DNA of 35,217 nt from M30B53 sp964600785 (GCA_964600785.1 CAZRKH010000098.1:1-35217), one strand, 5' to 3'; counted from the stretch's first letter, positions 7,898-16,218 are shown. Notes: generated by a model not told the origin, from the sequence alone. Translations and numbers: made by a program.

Positions 7898-7925
7898 TCG
7901 GATACACGACTCGGCGGTCGTGCAG
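7898..7925. repeat. 28-bp direct repeat, copy 2 (right border of toxin-antitoxin cassette)
   Basis: Identical to 7142-7169 in the same orientation, with the hairpin arms CACGAC (7905-7910) and GTCGTG (7917-7922). It lies in the 46-bp gap between the 3' ends of the PIN toxin gene and thiC. It could therefore also act as a bidirectional terminator, though no U-tract follows. Confidence 0.9.
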
Positions 7926-7934
7926 TCGGCGGGC

Positions 7935-9299
7935 TCAGGGAAGCCTCAGCGGCACCGGCTCCTCAGGGCTGCCGGCAGTGGTGGAGCCGCCGTCCCCCTG
8001 CTGTGCGGCCATCTCCCGGATTTCCTGGGTGATCTTCATCGAGCAGTATTTCGGTCCGCACATGCTGCAGAACTCGGCGGACTTGAAGGTCTCCTGGGGC
8101 AGGGTCTGGTCGTGGTAGTCGCGGGCCCGTTCGGGGTCGAGCGAAAGGCGAAACTGCTCGTTCCAGTCGAAGGCGAAGCGAGCTCGGGAGAGGGCGTCGT
8201 CGCGGTCGCGAGCCCCCTTGCGATGGCGGGCAAGGTCGGCGGCGTGGGCCGCGATCTTGTAGGCGATCACGCCCTGCCGGACGTCCTCGGCATCGGGCAG
8301 GCCAAGATGCTCCTTGGGGGTCACATAGCAGAGCATCGCCGCTCCGCTCCAGCCGGCAAGCGCCGCACCGATGGCGCTGGTGATGTGGTCGTAGCCTGGG
8401 GCGATGTCGGTGACCAGCGGCCCGAGCACGTAAAAGGGCGCCTCGTCGCACTCGCTCATCTGCCGCTTGACGTTCATGTCGATCTGGTCCATCGGCACGT
8501 GGCCCGGCCCCTCGACCATCACCTGACAGCCCTTGGCCCAGGCCCGGCGGGTCAGCTCGCCGAGCACGTGCAGTTCGGCGAACTGGGCCTCGTCGCTGGC
8601 GTCGGCGATGCTGCCGGGCCGCAGCCCGTCGCCGAGGCTCCAGGTCACGTCGTATTCCCTGAAGATGTCGCAGAGGTCTTCAAAGTGCTCGTAGAGCGGA
8701 TTCTGCCGGCGGTGGGCCATCATCCACTTGGCGACGAGCGAGCCCCCGCGGCTGACGATGCCGGTGATTCTTCCGGCGGTCAGCCCGAGGTGCTCCAGCA
8801 GGAGCCCGGCATGCACCGTCATGTAGTCGACGCCCTGCGAGGCCTGTTTCTCGCACATGTCGAGGAAATGCTGCGGCTTCATCTCCTCGATCTCTCCCCC
8901 GAGTTCTTCGAGCATCTGGTAGATCGGCACGGTGCCGATCGGCACCGGCGACGCATCGATGATCGCCCGGCGGATGGTGTCGATTTCGCGGCCGGTGGAG
9001 AGGTCCATCACCGTGTCGGCTCCGTAGTGGACCGCCATGTGGAGCTTCTCGAGTTCGCCGTCGATGTCGCTGGTGACCGCGGAGTTGCCGATGTTGGCGT
9101 TGACCTTGGTGAGGCTCGCGACACCGATGCACATCGGCTCGAGTCGCTTGGCCAGATGCACCCGGTTGGCGGGAATCACCATCCGACCACGGGCGAGTTC
9201 GTCGCGGATGAGCGAGTCCGCAAGCTGTTCCCGGGCGGCCACGAACTGCATTTCGGGGGTGATCTCGCCCTGCCGGGCACGCTCGTACTGGGTCATCAT
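7935..9299 (-). CDS. thiC: Phosphomethylpyrimidine synthase ThiC (radical SAM, thiamine biosynthesis)
   Basis: ThiC converts aminoimidazole ribotide to HMP phosphate, the pyrimidine half of thiamine. The 454-residue protein shows family segments NRVHLAKRLEPMCIG, KVNANIGNSAVTSDI, TVMDLSTG, DYMTVHAGL, the SRGGS segment, SLGDGLRPGS, VEGPGHVPMDQI and PLVTDIAPGYDHI. The C-terminal cluster-binding motif C411-x2-C414-x4-C419 (CSMCGPKYC) binds the 4Fe-4S. It is shorter than the roughly 600-residue E. coli and B. subtilis forms and lacks their N-terminal extension. Two adjacent ATGs (9299 and 9296) exist, with GGAG 5 bp before the first; the longer open frame upstream to 9383 has no support. I looked for a TPP riboswitch in the leader and found no CUGAGA or related core. 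It stands alone, without other thi genes. Confidence 0.97.
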   Translation of the reverse strand: MMTQYERARQGEITPEMQFVAAREQLADSLIRDELARGRMVIPANRVHLAKRLEPMCIGVASLTKVNANIGNSAVTSDIDGELEKLHMAVHYGADTVMDLSTGREIDTIRRAIIDASPVPIGTVPIYQMLEELGGEIEEMKPQHFLDMCEKQASQGVDYMTVHAGLLLEHLGLTAGRITGIVSRGGSLVAKWMMAHRRQNPLYEHFEDLCDIFREYDVTWSLGDGLRPGSIADASDEAQFAELHVLGELTRRAWAKGCQVMVEGPGHVPMDQIDMNVKRQMSECDEAPFYVLGPLVTDIAPGYDHITSAIGAALAGWSGAAMLCYVTPKEHLGLPDAEDVRQGVIAYKIAAHAADLARHRKGARDRDDALSRARFAFDWNEQFRLSLDPERARDYHDQTLPQETFKSAEFCSMCGPKYCSMKITQEIREMAAQQGDGGSTTAGSPEEPVPLRLP

Positions 9300-9339
9300 C
9301 GGGTCTCCGGAGAATCGTGCGGGCTCATCCGCGGCAGTC

Positions 9340-9357
9340 GGAATCCTACCAGATTCC
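9340..9357 (-). other. Short perfect hairpin in the thiC leader
   Basis: GGAATC (9340-9345) and GATTCC (9352-9357) form a 6-bp stem with a 6-nt loop, 40-60 bases upstream of the thiC start. It does not match the TPP aptamer. Read on the minus strand the loop contains TAGGAT-like bases that could be part of a -10 box. The function is unknown. Confidence 0.3.
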
Positions 9358-9399
9358 CGCTCGGGAGACAGGGCCGAACGCAAGCGGCTCCCGCCGCGG

Positions 9400-9417
9400 G
9401 CCGCGGCAGACCGCGGC
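9400..9417 (-). terminator. GC-rich hairpin after the dihaem cytochrome gene
   Basis: GCCGCGG (9400-9406) and CCGCGGC (9411-9417) form a perfect 7-bp GC stem with a 4-nt loop, starting 5 bp after the 3' end of the cytochrome gene (stop at 9422) and upstream of thiC. There is no U-run, so it is at best a weak or Rho-assisted terminator. Confidence 0.4.
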
Positions 9418-9421
9418 GGCT

Positions 9422-10867
9422 TCAGAGCGTCTTGAGGTATTCAAGCACCGCCCGCTTGTCGTCCTCGTCGAGCACGTCGGGATAGTCGTGGCCGGCGGCA
9501 CCCTTGCCCGGCCGGGTGGTGTCAAAATACCAGCGACGCTGCGAGGCACGCTTCACACCGGATGGCAGCTTTGTGAAGGATTCGATTTCGAGGCCGACCC
9601 GCTCGTCGTCGTAGCCCTCGGGCGATCGCTTCCAGACGGTCGGACGCTTCCCGGGATGCAGCAGGTGCCAGAGGGTGGGCACCGAGCCGTTGTGCAGGTA
9701 GGGGGCCGTGGCCCAGATGCCGTCGAGCGGCGGGGCGAGGTAGCCCTCCGGCTGGTCGATGCCACCGGCCTCGCCGTAGTGGCCAAACCAGCTTTCGTTG
9801 AGATCGCGGCGGTTGGCCGGGGTCAGCGAGTCGAACCGCAGGCGGTCGGTGCCGATCTCGTCGATCGGAACGATCCTCGCCGGGTAGGTGTCGCGGCCGG
9901 CGGAGCCGCGGCGTGCATACTCCCCGTGGCAGCTGCCGCAGTGTTCGCGAAACAGGCCCCGGCCACGGTTGGCGAGACCGCGATCGATCGTCCCGGGCCA
10001 GGCGGGCGGCTGCAGCGACTCGATCCAGGCCTCGATCTCGCGAAACTCATCCTCCCATTCGCGGAACCGCTGTGGGCCGTTCTCCTTGACCAGCAGGAAT
10101 TGCATCAGCATCCGATGCCCCTTGGGGGCGAAGCCGTCGGCGTAGAGCTGCCGCTTCTTGGCGTAGTGCCACCACGGCGGAGCATCCATGTCGTGATGGG
10201 CCATGTCGAAGCGGGGGGGCCGTGAGACGATCTGCAGGTCGCGATCGCGGTGCTGCATCAACGCCACCCCGAAGATGACGGCATTGGTGGTGCCCACCGT
10301 GGTGCCCAGCGGCAGCAGGAGCGAGCCGTAGTCCATGTGGCCGAAGGCCTTCCGCTGGCGGACCTTGACCAGCCGCACCTCCTCGGTGAGTGTCTCGAGG
10401 GCGTAGTTGGAGTTGGGCAGGCCGGGAATCGAGCGACCGCCGACCTGTCCCTGGTGGCAGGCCAGGCAGCTCATCGTCCAGGAGCCGTCCGCTCCCGCGA
10501 CATACTGCAGCGGCCGGGTGGGGTCGCGGGGATCGGGGGTGAGGCCGTATCGCCGAAACGCCATCCGCCGTCGCTCGTGCGGCGAGGCCGCCGCCGCCCG
10601 GTCCCGCGACGGCTGCTCCCAGACCTCCGGCAATGCCTCGAAGACCTCCTGGTCGAAGTCGGGCGGCAGGTAGGCCCGCTGCCGCAGGTGCTCCCAGCCG
10701 CGGGCCACGGCATCATCCGCCGCGGCCACCGGCCCCGAAAGCAGCGCGGCCGCGACGGCAAGCAGGCAGCCCGCCACCGCAACGCGGATCTTCTCCGTCG
10801 GCGGCCGGTCGGGTGGTGCCTCGGGGCTGGCCATGTTCGGCATGGTTGAAACGGTCCTGAAAGACAT
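9422..10867 (-). CDS. Secreted dihaem c-type cytochrome, RoxA / cytochrome c peroxidase-like
   Basis: A 481-residue exported protein. A signal segment (KIRVAVAGCLLAVAAALLSGPVAAAD) lies at about residues 26-51. Two c-haem sites follow: CLACH (C134, C137, H138) and CGSCH (C310, C313, H314). APYLHNGSVPTLWHLL (388 onwards) is the signature shared by dihaem cytochrome c peroxidases and the rubber oxygenase RoxA. Length and spacing fit the RoxA-like and uncharacterised dihaem cytochrome group better than the shorter MauG/CcpA enzymes, but substrate and activity cannot be deduced. The reading frame extends upstream to 11005, but that would run into mgtE. ATG 10867 is chosen, with 10843 (MPNMASP) as the alternative. 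It is divergent from mgtE. Confidence 0.85.
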   Translation of the reverse strand: MSFRTVSTMPNMASPEAPPDRPPTEKIRVAVAGCLLAVAAALLSGPVAAADDAVARGWEHLRQRAYLPPDFDQEVFEALPEVWEQPSRDRAAAASPHERRRMAFRRYGLTPDPRDPTRPLQYVAGADGSWTMSCLACHQGQVGGRSIPGLPNSNYALETLTEEVRLVKVRQRKAFGHMDYGSLLLPLGTTVGTTNAVIFGVALMQHRDRDLQIVSRPPRFDMAHHDMDAPPWWHYAKKRQLYADGFAPKGHRMLMQFLLVKENGPQRFREWEDEFREIEAWIESLQPPAWPGTIDRGLANRGRGLFREHCGSCHGEYARRGSAGRDTYPARIVPIDEIGTDRLRFDSLTPANRRDLNESWFGHYGEAGGIDQPEGYLAPPLDGIWATAPYLHNGSVPTLWHLLHPGKRPTVWKRSPEGYDDERVGLEIESFTKLPSGVKRASQRRWYFDTTRPGKGAAGHDYPDVLDEDDKRAVLEYLKTL

Positions 10868-10942
10868 TTTTCGGAGTCTAGCGCGACCGCGGACGGGCGG
10901 CAATGAACCGGCCGCCCCCTGCGGCGTGCGGAATCGACGCGG

Positions 10943-10959
10943 GGAAGGTAGAACCTCCC
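10943..10959 (+). promoter_or_regulatory. Hairpin covering the mgtE ribosome binding site
   Basis: GGAAGGT (10943-10949), AGA loop, ACCTCCC (10953-10959): six of seven positions pair. The left arm contains the only Shine-Dalgarno-like sequence of mgtE, whose ATG begins 2 bp after the hairpin. This suggests that translation depends on opening the stem. It does not resemble the M-box riboswitch of other mgtE genes. Confidence 0.4.
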
Positions 10960-10961
10960 TG

Positions 10962-12302
10962 ATGTCCACAGCCAATCCCATCCTGCTTCCCGAACTTCGC
11001 AGCATGATCGCGGAGGGTGATTTCGCCGGCCTCCGTGAGGTGGCCGAGGAACTCCATCCGGCGACGGTGGCGGAGTTTTCCGAGGGCCTCGATCCGGAGG
11101 AGATCTGGAAACTCCTCGATACCGTGCCGATCGACCTGCAGGCGGAGATCTTTCCTTACTACCCGATGTCGCGACAGGTGCAGCTGGTGGAGACGGCCGA
11201 CCGGCCGCACCTCGGCCTGGTGCTCGAAGCGATGGCCGCCGACAACCGCGACGACCTGCTCCGCGAGGTGGAGCCGGAACTCGTCGAGGAAATCCTGCCC
11301 TACGTGGCCAAGGCGGAGCGGCAGAACATCCGCATGCTCCTCTCCTGCCCGGAAGACTCGGCCGGATCCCTGATGACCACCGAGTATGCCTCGCTGCCCG
11401 CGGAGATCACCGCCGGTGAGGCGATCGCCCGGCTGCGGAGTCAGGCACCCGACAGCGAGTCGATCTATTACATCTACGTGCTCGATGCCGACCGCCACCT
11501 GCTCGGCTTCGTCTCGCTTCGCGACCTGATCCTGGCCCGCCCCATCGCCATGGTCTCGGACCTCATGGAGACCGACGTGATCCGCGTTCGCATCGACGAG
11601 TCGCGAGAGAAGGTGGTCCAGAAGCTTGCCCGCTACGACTTCCTGGCGATCCCGGTGGTCGACGACGAGAACCGTCTGGTGGGAATCGTGACCCACGACG
11701 ACGTGCTCGACGCGATCCGCGAGGACGCCACCGAGGACGCCCACATGATCGCGGCCATCTCGCCGCTGGGCGAGGGTTATCTCGAGACGGCAATTCCGGC
11801 GATGACCTGGAAGCGGGGTGTCTGGCTGACGATTCTCTTCGCCACCGCGGCGGTGACGGCGATGCTCCTGGCCCGCTCGCCGATCCAGCACGGCTGGCTG
11901 GTGGCCTTCATCCCGCTGGTGATCGCCAGCGGGGGCAACTCCGGCAACCAGTCGGCGACGCTCGTGATCACCGCCCTGTCCACCGGGGACTGCAAACTCG
12001 AGGACTGGCCCCGCATCCTCCGCCGGGAACTGGTGCTGGGCCTGCTGTTGGGCGTTCTGCTGGCGACCCCGGGCTACCTGCTGGCCCTGCTGTATGCCCC
12101 TGGCCCGCTGGAAGCGCTGGTCATCCCGCTCACGATCCTCGGCGTGGTAATCATGGGCACGCTTGTCGGCTCGGTGCTGCCGCTGGTCTTCCGGTCGATC
12201 GGCCTCGACCCGGCCCTGATGAGCAATCCCTTCGTCTCGGCGATCGTCGATGTAGTCGGAATTTTGATGTACATGGCGATCGCCATGTTTGCTCTGAATT
12301 AG
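10962..12302 (+). CDS. mgtE: Magnesium transporter MgtE
   Basis: A 446-residue homodimeric Mg2+ channel of the inner membrane. The N domain (superhelical, about 1-130) is followed by two CBS domains: about 137-193 (LMTTEYASLPAEIT to LGFVSLRDLILA) and about 200-255 (LMETDVIRVRI to LVGIVTHDDVLDAI). A plug helix leads to five membrane segments from about residue 287. The pore segment shows GGNSGNQS (324-331), corresponding to the family's GGNxGxQ signature, and the last helix reads VDVVGILMYMAIAMF. Its length is normal. The start ATG 10962 (MSTANPILL) is chosen over the upstream in-frame 10833 codon, which lies in the divergent gene. Regulation by intracellular Mg2+ through the N and CBS domains is known for the family. 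The stop TAG interleaves with the aroF stop. Confidence 0.96.
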   Translation: MSTANPILLPELRSMIAEGDFAGLREVAEELHPATVAEFSEGLDPEEIWKLLDTVPIDLQAEIFPYYPMSRQVQLVETADRPHLGLVLEAMAADNRDDLLREVEPELVEEILPYVAKAERQNIRMLLSCPEDSAGSLMTTEYASLPAEITAGEAIARLRSQAPDSESIYYIYVLDADRHLLGFVSLRDLILARPIAMVSDLMETDVIRVRIDESREKVVQKLARYDFLAIPVVDDENRLVGIVTHDDVLDAIREDATEDAHMIAAISPLGEGYLETAIPAMTWKRGVWLTILFATAAVTAMLLARSPIQHGWLVAFIPLVIASGGNSGNQSATLVITALSTGDCKLEDWPRILRRELVLGLLLGVLLATPGYLLALLYAPGPLEALVIPLTILGVVIMGTLVGSVLPLVFRSIGLDPALMSNPFVSAIVDVVGILMYMAIAMFALN

Positions 12303-13327
12303 CCGCCCGCGGCCGGCAGCGTGCGGCCCACCGCCTGGGCCACCCGGCGGCAGGTCTCCATCGTGGCGGCGAATCCCGCGAAATCGAGGGTCTGGGCCCC
12401 GTCGCTCTTGGCGGAGGCCGGGTCGGGGTGGACCTCGACGATCAGGCCGTCGGCACCGACCGCCACGGCCGCCGCGGAAAGGCTCGGCACGAGGGAGGCA
12501 TGGCCGGTGCCATGGCTGGGGTCGATCACCACCGGCAGGTGGGTGCGGGCCTTGAGCCACGGCACGCTTGCCAGCGGCAGCGTGAAGCGGGTGTGGGTCT
12601 CGAAGGTGCGGATGCCGCGCTCGCAGAGAATCACCTGCCGGTTGCCGCCGTCGAGCACGTATTCCGCGGCGAGCAGCATCTCCTCGAGCGTGGCCGCCGG
12701 GCCCCGCTTGAGCAGCACCGGCGTGCGGGTCGCCCCGACCGCCTCGAGCAGCCGGTAGTTCTGCATGTTGCGCGCCCCCACTTGCAGCACGTCGGCATGG
12801 CGGGCCACCAGCGGCACGTCCTCGGGGGCCACGACCTCCGTGACCACCGCCAGGCCCGTTTCCTCGCGGGCCTCGGCGAGCAGTTCGAGCCCCTCCTCCT
12901 TGAGGCCCTGGAAGGCATAGGGACTGGTGCGGGGCTTGAAGGCCCCGCCCCGCAGGCCACTCGCTCCTGCCGCCTTCACGGCCCGGGCCGTGGCGAGAAT
13001 CTGCTCGCGGCTCTCCACCGAGCAGGGGCCGGCGATCACGCCGATCTTCGGCCCGCCCACCGACAGCGACCCGGCCGTGACGACCGTCGGCTCATGCTGC
13101 ACCTCGCGGCTGGCGACCTTGTAGGGGGCGAGGATCGGCAGCACCTTCGCCACTCCCGGCAGGGTCTCCAGGCCGTTGTTGGCGGCGGCCCGCTCGTCGC
13201 CCACCACGGCCACGACCGTTCGCTCGGTACCCACGATCACGTGCGGCTTGAGCCCCAGGCCCTCCACCTGAACCACCACGTGGTCGAGCTGGTCGCTGCC
13301 GGCGTCGGCCTGCATGACGATGATCAT
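12299..13327 (-). CDS. aroF: 3-deoxy-7-phosphoheptulonate synthase, type I-beta with N-terminal ferredoxin-like domain
   Basis: DAHP synthase condenses phosphoenolpyruvate and erythrose 4-phosphate, the first step of the shikimate pathway. It has 342 residues. An N-terminal ferredoxin-like/ACT-like regulatory domain (about 1-70) precedes the TIM-barrel. In the barrel are GPCSVES (100-106, metal ligand C102), LRGGAFKPRTSPYAF, VLQVGARNMQN, VLLKRG, ILCERGIRTFE, VVIDPSHGTGH (H272) and IVEVHPDPASAKSDGAQTL (E298, D309). All catalytic and metal positions look intact. The N-terminal domain is the one used for feedback regulation in Thermotoga-type enzymes. The ATG overlaps the stop of the upstream pseudokinase gene by 4 bp (ATGA), so the two are probably co-translated. 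The stop TAA overlaps the mgtE stop tail to tail. Confidence 0.97.
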   Translation of the reverse strand: MIIVMQADAGSDQLDHVVVQVEGLGLKPHVIVGTERTVVAVVGDERAAANNGLETLPGVAKVLPILAPYKVASREVQHEPTVVTAGSLSVGGPKIGVIAGPCSVESREQILATARAVKAAGASGLRGGAFKPRTSPYAFQGLKEEGLELLAEAREETGLAVVTEVVAPEDVPLVARHADVLQVGARNMQNYRLLEAVGATRTPVLLKRGPAATLEEMLLAAEYVLDGGNRQVILCERGIRTFETHTRFTLPLASVPWLKARTHLPVVIDPSHGTGHASLVPSLSAAAVAVGADGLIVEVHPDPASAKSDGAQTLDFAGFAATMETCRRVAQAVGRTLPAAGG

Positions 13328-16218
13328 CGCGATCCGCCTTTCTTCTTCGTGTCGTCAGACTCGGCTTCAAACCCCGGCGGCAGCGTCTCGCCCCGCTTGG
13401 CCACCGCCGCGCGGGTGGTGATGGCCAGCGACTCACCGCCCTCGCCGCGTCGGATCACGTAGACGAGTTTGCCGTCGGGATTGGCCTTGGCCAGGATCGT
13501 CCGCAGGATCGCGTCGGCCGGCTTGTCCCGCTCGTCGAGGCCGAACGACTGGTTCTTCGTGATCCCCTCGAGCTGCAGGTCGCCGCCGAGGATCTCCATC
13601 TCCACCCCGGTCTCCTCGGAGAGCATCTGGATCGACCGCTCGAGGTTGTCCTTGGCGAACACCAGACTGAGCTTCATCTGCAGTTTCTCCGCGGTCGTCT
13701 TGGGGGCGGCGGAGGTCGCCTGCGGCGGGCTGATTCCCGCACCCGGAGATTGGGCCATCGCCAGCTCCCCGGCAAGGGCCAGGTTGTGGGCGGCAGCGGC
13801 CGGCAGGTAGCAGTTGAGCACCGCCAGCCGTCCCTCGCCGCCGTGGCGGACCTGGCTGACGGCCACCCGGGCCATCGTGGGCAGTCGGCCGACGAGCTTC
13901 ATGCCGTAACCGCCGGCCAGGGCGAAGCAATGGTCCTCCACCTCGCCGACGACCGATTCGAGACGGCCGGCGAGAGTCTTGGCAAATCGCTGCGGCGGCT
14001 GATCGGCCGGCGACACCGCATCGATCTCGGCATAGAAGGCATCCCCCAGGTGCAGGGAGATCGCCGCGGCCTGCAGCTGCTCGCCGAAGAAGCGGGCGAC
14101 GCCCGCGGCGACGGCCGCCATCGGTTTCGAAAGCAGCACCCGGCCGTCGTTGACCAGAAAGCTCGGTGAGCCGAGCAGGGTCAGCTGTCGCTCGCCGTCG
14201 AGCCGCTCGGTGAGCAGTTCGAGATCGGGCGGCAGCGGAGGCGAGGCCCCGAAATCGATGCCCTGCCGGATCGTCTCGGGACGGCCGACCACAAGCAGCG
14301 TGCCTCCGGCCGCCCTCGGCAGCCAGTAGGCCCTTGCGGGTGACTCATAGATCGTTTCCTCGCCGAGCTTGACCGGACGGGCATTCTGCCAGGCCGAGCC
14401 CATGGCCGCCGGGTCGATCCGCGAAGCGACCTCCAGCACGAGCCCCATGACCGGCTCGCCGGAGGCATCGGTGCTCCAGCCCACGCGGATCGTGGTCAGC
14501 TGCTCCGGCCGCACGCCCGCCAGCCGGGCCGCCTCCTCGAGGCCGCGGCCGACCTCGGGCCCGAGGCCCTCCACAAACCGACGGCCCTCGGGATCGGCCA
14601 GCAGCGATGCCGGCCTGGCCACCAGCACGACCTGCGACCCGGCGGGCACGTAGTCAAGCGATGGCGGGCTTCCGGAGGTCGGCGAGCCCCAGGGCAGCGA
14701 GTCGTCATCGACAAGCAGTTCTCGTGGGCCGGGAGCCGGGGGCGGCTCGGGGTCACCCTCGACCGGTTCGGCCCCGGGCATCGCGGCCGTTCCTGCGGCC
14801 GGCACGGTCGGTCGTGCTTCGGCAGGCTGCCGGTCCGGCGGGGGTACTGTGCCACCGGGATCGGAAGGATCGCTCGCGGGCGGAGGGTCGTTGGCTGCGA
14901 GGTCGGGATCAGCGGGCCGAGGAGGCGGCAGGTAGGTCCAGATCACGACCGCCGCAATCGCCATCACAACGCCCGCGATTCCCGTACCCGCCAGGCCCAA
15001 CGCCGCCGAGCGACGGCCGCGTCGCCGCGGACGCGGCCGCTCGGCCCGGGCCGCGGCATCGCCGCGGTCATCGGGGGCGAGCGTCGGTTGCACGTTCGGC
15101 TCCACGCTGGGGAAAGCCGGGGTCTCGACGGCCGCGGCGGCGGGCTCGCCGGCAGGCGGGGGCGGGGCCGGCAGGTCGGCCAGGCCCTCGAATCCGAAGC
15201 AGGCGGCGATCGCGGCGGCCGCCTCGGTCGCCGAGGCATAGCGGGCGGCAGGGTCGGGGGCGGTCAGGTAGCCGATCAGCGAGCGGACCGGCGGCGGCAC
15301 GCCGGGGCCGTCCGGCTCGACCGGCGAGGCGGCGGCTCGGGCGAGGGTCCGCTGCGGGTCGCCCTTCCAGTTGGGCATCATGCCGGTGACGAGTGCGGAG
15401 AGCAGACAGCCCAGCGCGTAGACATCGCTTGCCGTGGTGGCCAGGCTGCCGGGCCGGGCGAGCTCCGGGGCCACGAAGCAGATTCGCTGGCCGAGGGCGG
15501 CGGCCTGGGAATGATTGAGCCGCGGCGGCTGCAGCAGAGGATCGCCGCAGAGGGGAAACTGCAGCAGCCTGACCGGCAGATCCGCCCGGTCGTGCTCCGA
15601 GCGGTGGATCGTGTGCACGCCGACCCCGCCATGGATGCCGCCGAGGGCGTGCAGTTCGGCCACCGCGCGGGCCGCGGCAAACACGATGCGGCCCGCCTCG
15701 GCGACCGGCAGCGGACCCGTGCCGGCGATCTCCTCGGCAAGCGTCGGGCCTGGAAGATGCTCGCAGACCACGATCCGGTTGCCGCCGGCCTGCTCCAGGG
15801 CCCAGGTCCGCGAGAGCACCGGATCGGTCGCCTGGTGGGCGATCGTGGTCGCCTTCACGATGCCCGTCCACACCTCGACCCGCCCCGCGGCGGCCCGGTC
15901 GAGGACAACCAGGGAGACCTCGCGGCCGGAAGGCTCGTGCAGGGCCTGGAAGATCGCCGAAGTGAACGGCGTGGGAACCTTGTCGAGCAGACGGTAGTCA
16001 CCCAGGAAAAACGGCCCGTCCCTGCCCTTGAGCAGCCGGCGGGCCTGCCAGCGGGTGAGCAGCTTCTGGCTCCCGAGAAATTTCAGCACCGCCACCGCGT
16101 CGCCGCCGCCATGCCGACGATCGAACTCGCCGCGCTGCTCGGCGAGGCGGCCCTCGTCGAGCAGCCGGCTGGCCGCAAGCAGCCTCCAGATCTCATCGCC
16201 CGACGTGGTCGCCGTCAT
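13324..16218 (-). CDS. Membrane-anchored Ser/Thr pseudokinase with long ectodomain and STN-like C-terminus
   Basis: A 964-residue protein with a degenerate protein-kinase fold at about 73-345. The VAIK lysine is missing (SLVVLD at 102-107), the HRD catalytic loop reads HGGVG (196-200) and no DFG is found (LLQFPLCG). APE (250-252), TASDVYALGCLL and the C-lobe helices remain. A proline-rich linker and an RPRPRRRGRR stop-transfer-like stretch precede one membrane helix (about 405-428). The roughly 530-residue outer part contains a Pro-rich spacer, a DUF-like region (residues about 500-830) and a C-terminal secretin/STN-like domain (about 844-945; LQMKLSLVFAKDNLERSI, LSEETGVEMEILG). The start ATG 16218 has AGGACGAG upstream; the frame upstream to 16443 is not used. 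It is coupled to aroF by ATGA. The function is unknown; a signalling or scaffold role is inference. Confidence 0.85.
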   Translation of the reverse strand: MTATTSGDEIWRLLAASRLLDEGRLAEQRGEFDRRHGGGDAVAVLKFLGSQKLLTRWQARRLLKGRDGPFFLGDYRLLDKVPTPFTSAIFQALHEPSGREVSLVVLDRAAAGRVEVWTGIVKATTIAHQATDPVLSRTWALEQAGGNRIVVCEHLPGPTLAEEIAGTGPLPVAEAGRIVFAAARAVAELHALGGIHGGVGVHTIHRSEHDRADLPVRLLQFPLCGDPLLQPPRLNHSQAAALGQRICFVAPELARPGSLATTASDVYALGCLLSALVTGMMPNWKGDPQRTLARAAASPVEPDGPGVPPPVRSLIGYLTAPDPAARYASATEAAAAIAACFGFEGLADLPAPPPPAGEPAAAAVETPAFPSVEPNVQPTLAPDDRGDAAARAERPRPRRRGRRSAALGLAGTGIAGVVMAIAAVVIWTYLPPPRPADPDLAANDPPPASDPSDPGGTVPPPDRQPAEARPTVPAAGTAAMPGAEPVEGDPEPPPAPGPRELLVDDDSLPWGSPTSGSPPSLDYVPAGSQVVLVARPASLLADPEGRRFVEGLGPEVGRGLEEAARLAGVRPEQLTTIRVGWSTDASGEPVMGLVLEVASRIDPAAMGSAWQNARPVKLGEETIYESPARAYWLPRAAGGTLLVVGRPETIRQGIDFGASPPLPPDLELLTERLDGERQLTLLGSPSFLVNDGRVLLSKPMAAVAAGVARFFGEQLQAAAISLHLGDAFYAEIDAVSPADQPPQRFAKTLAGRLESVVGEVEDHCFALAGGYGMKLVGRLPTMARVAVSQVRHGGEGRLAVLNCYLPAAAAHNLALAGELAMAQSPGAGISPPQATSAAPKTTAEKLQMKLSLVFAKDNLERSIQMLSEETGVEMEILGGDLQLEGITKNQSFGLDERDKPADAILRTILAKANPDGKLVYVIRRGEGGESLAITTRAAVAKRGETLPPGFEAESDDTKKKGGSR

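Noticed and set aside
9300..9421. Possible TPP riboswitch in the thiC leader
   Set aside because: No CUGAGA core, no ACCUGAUCUGGAU-like region and too little space; only a small 6-bp hairpin and a GC stem are present.
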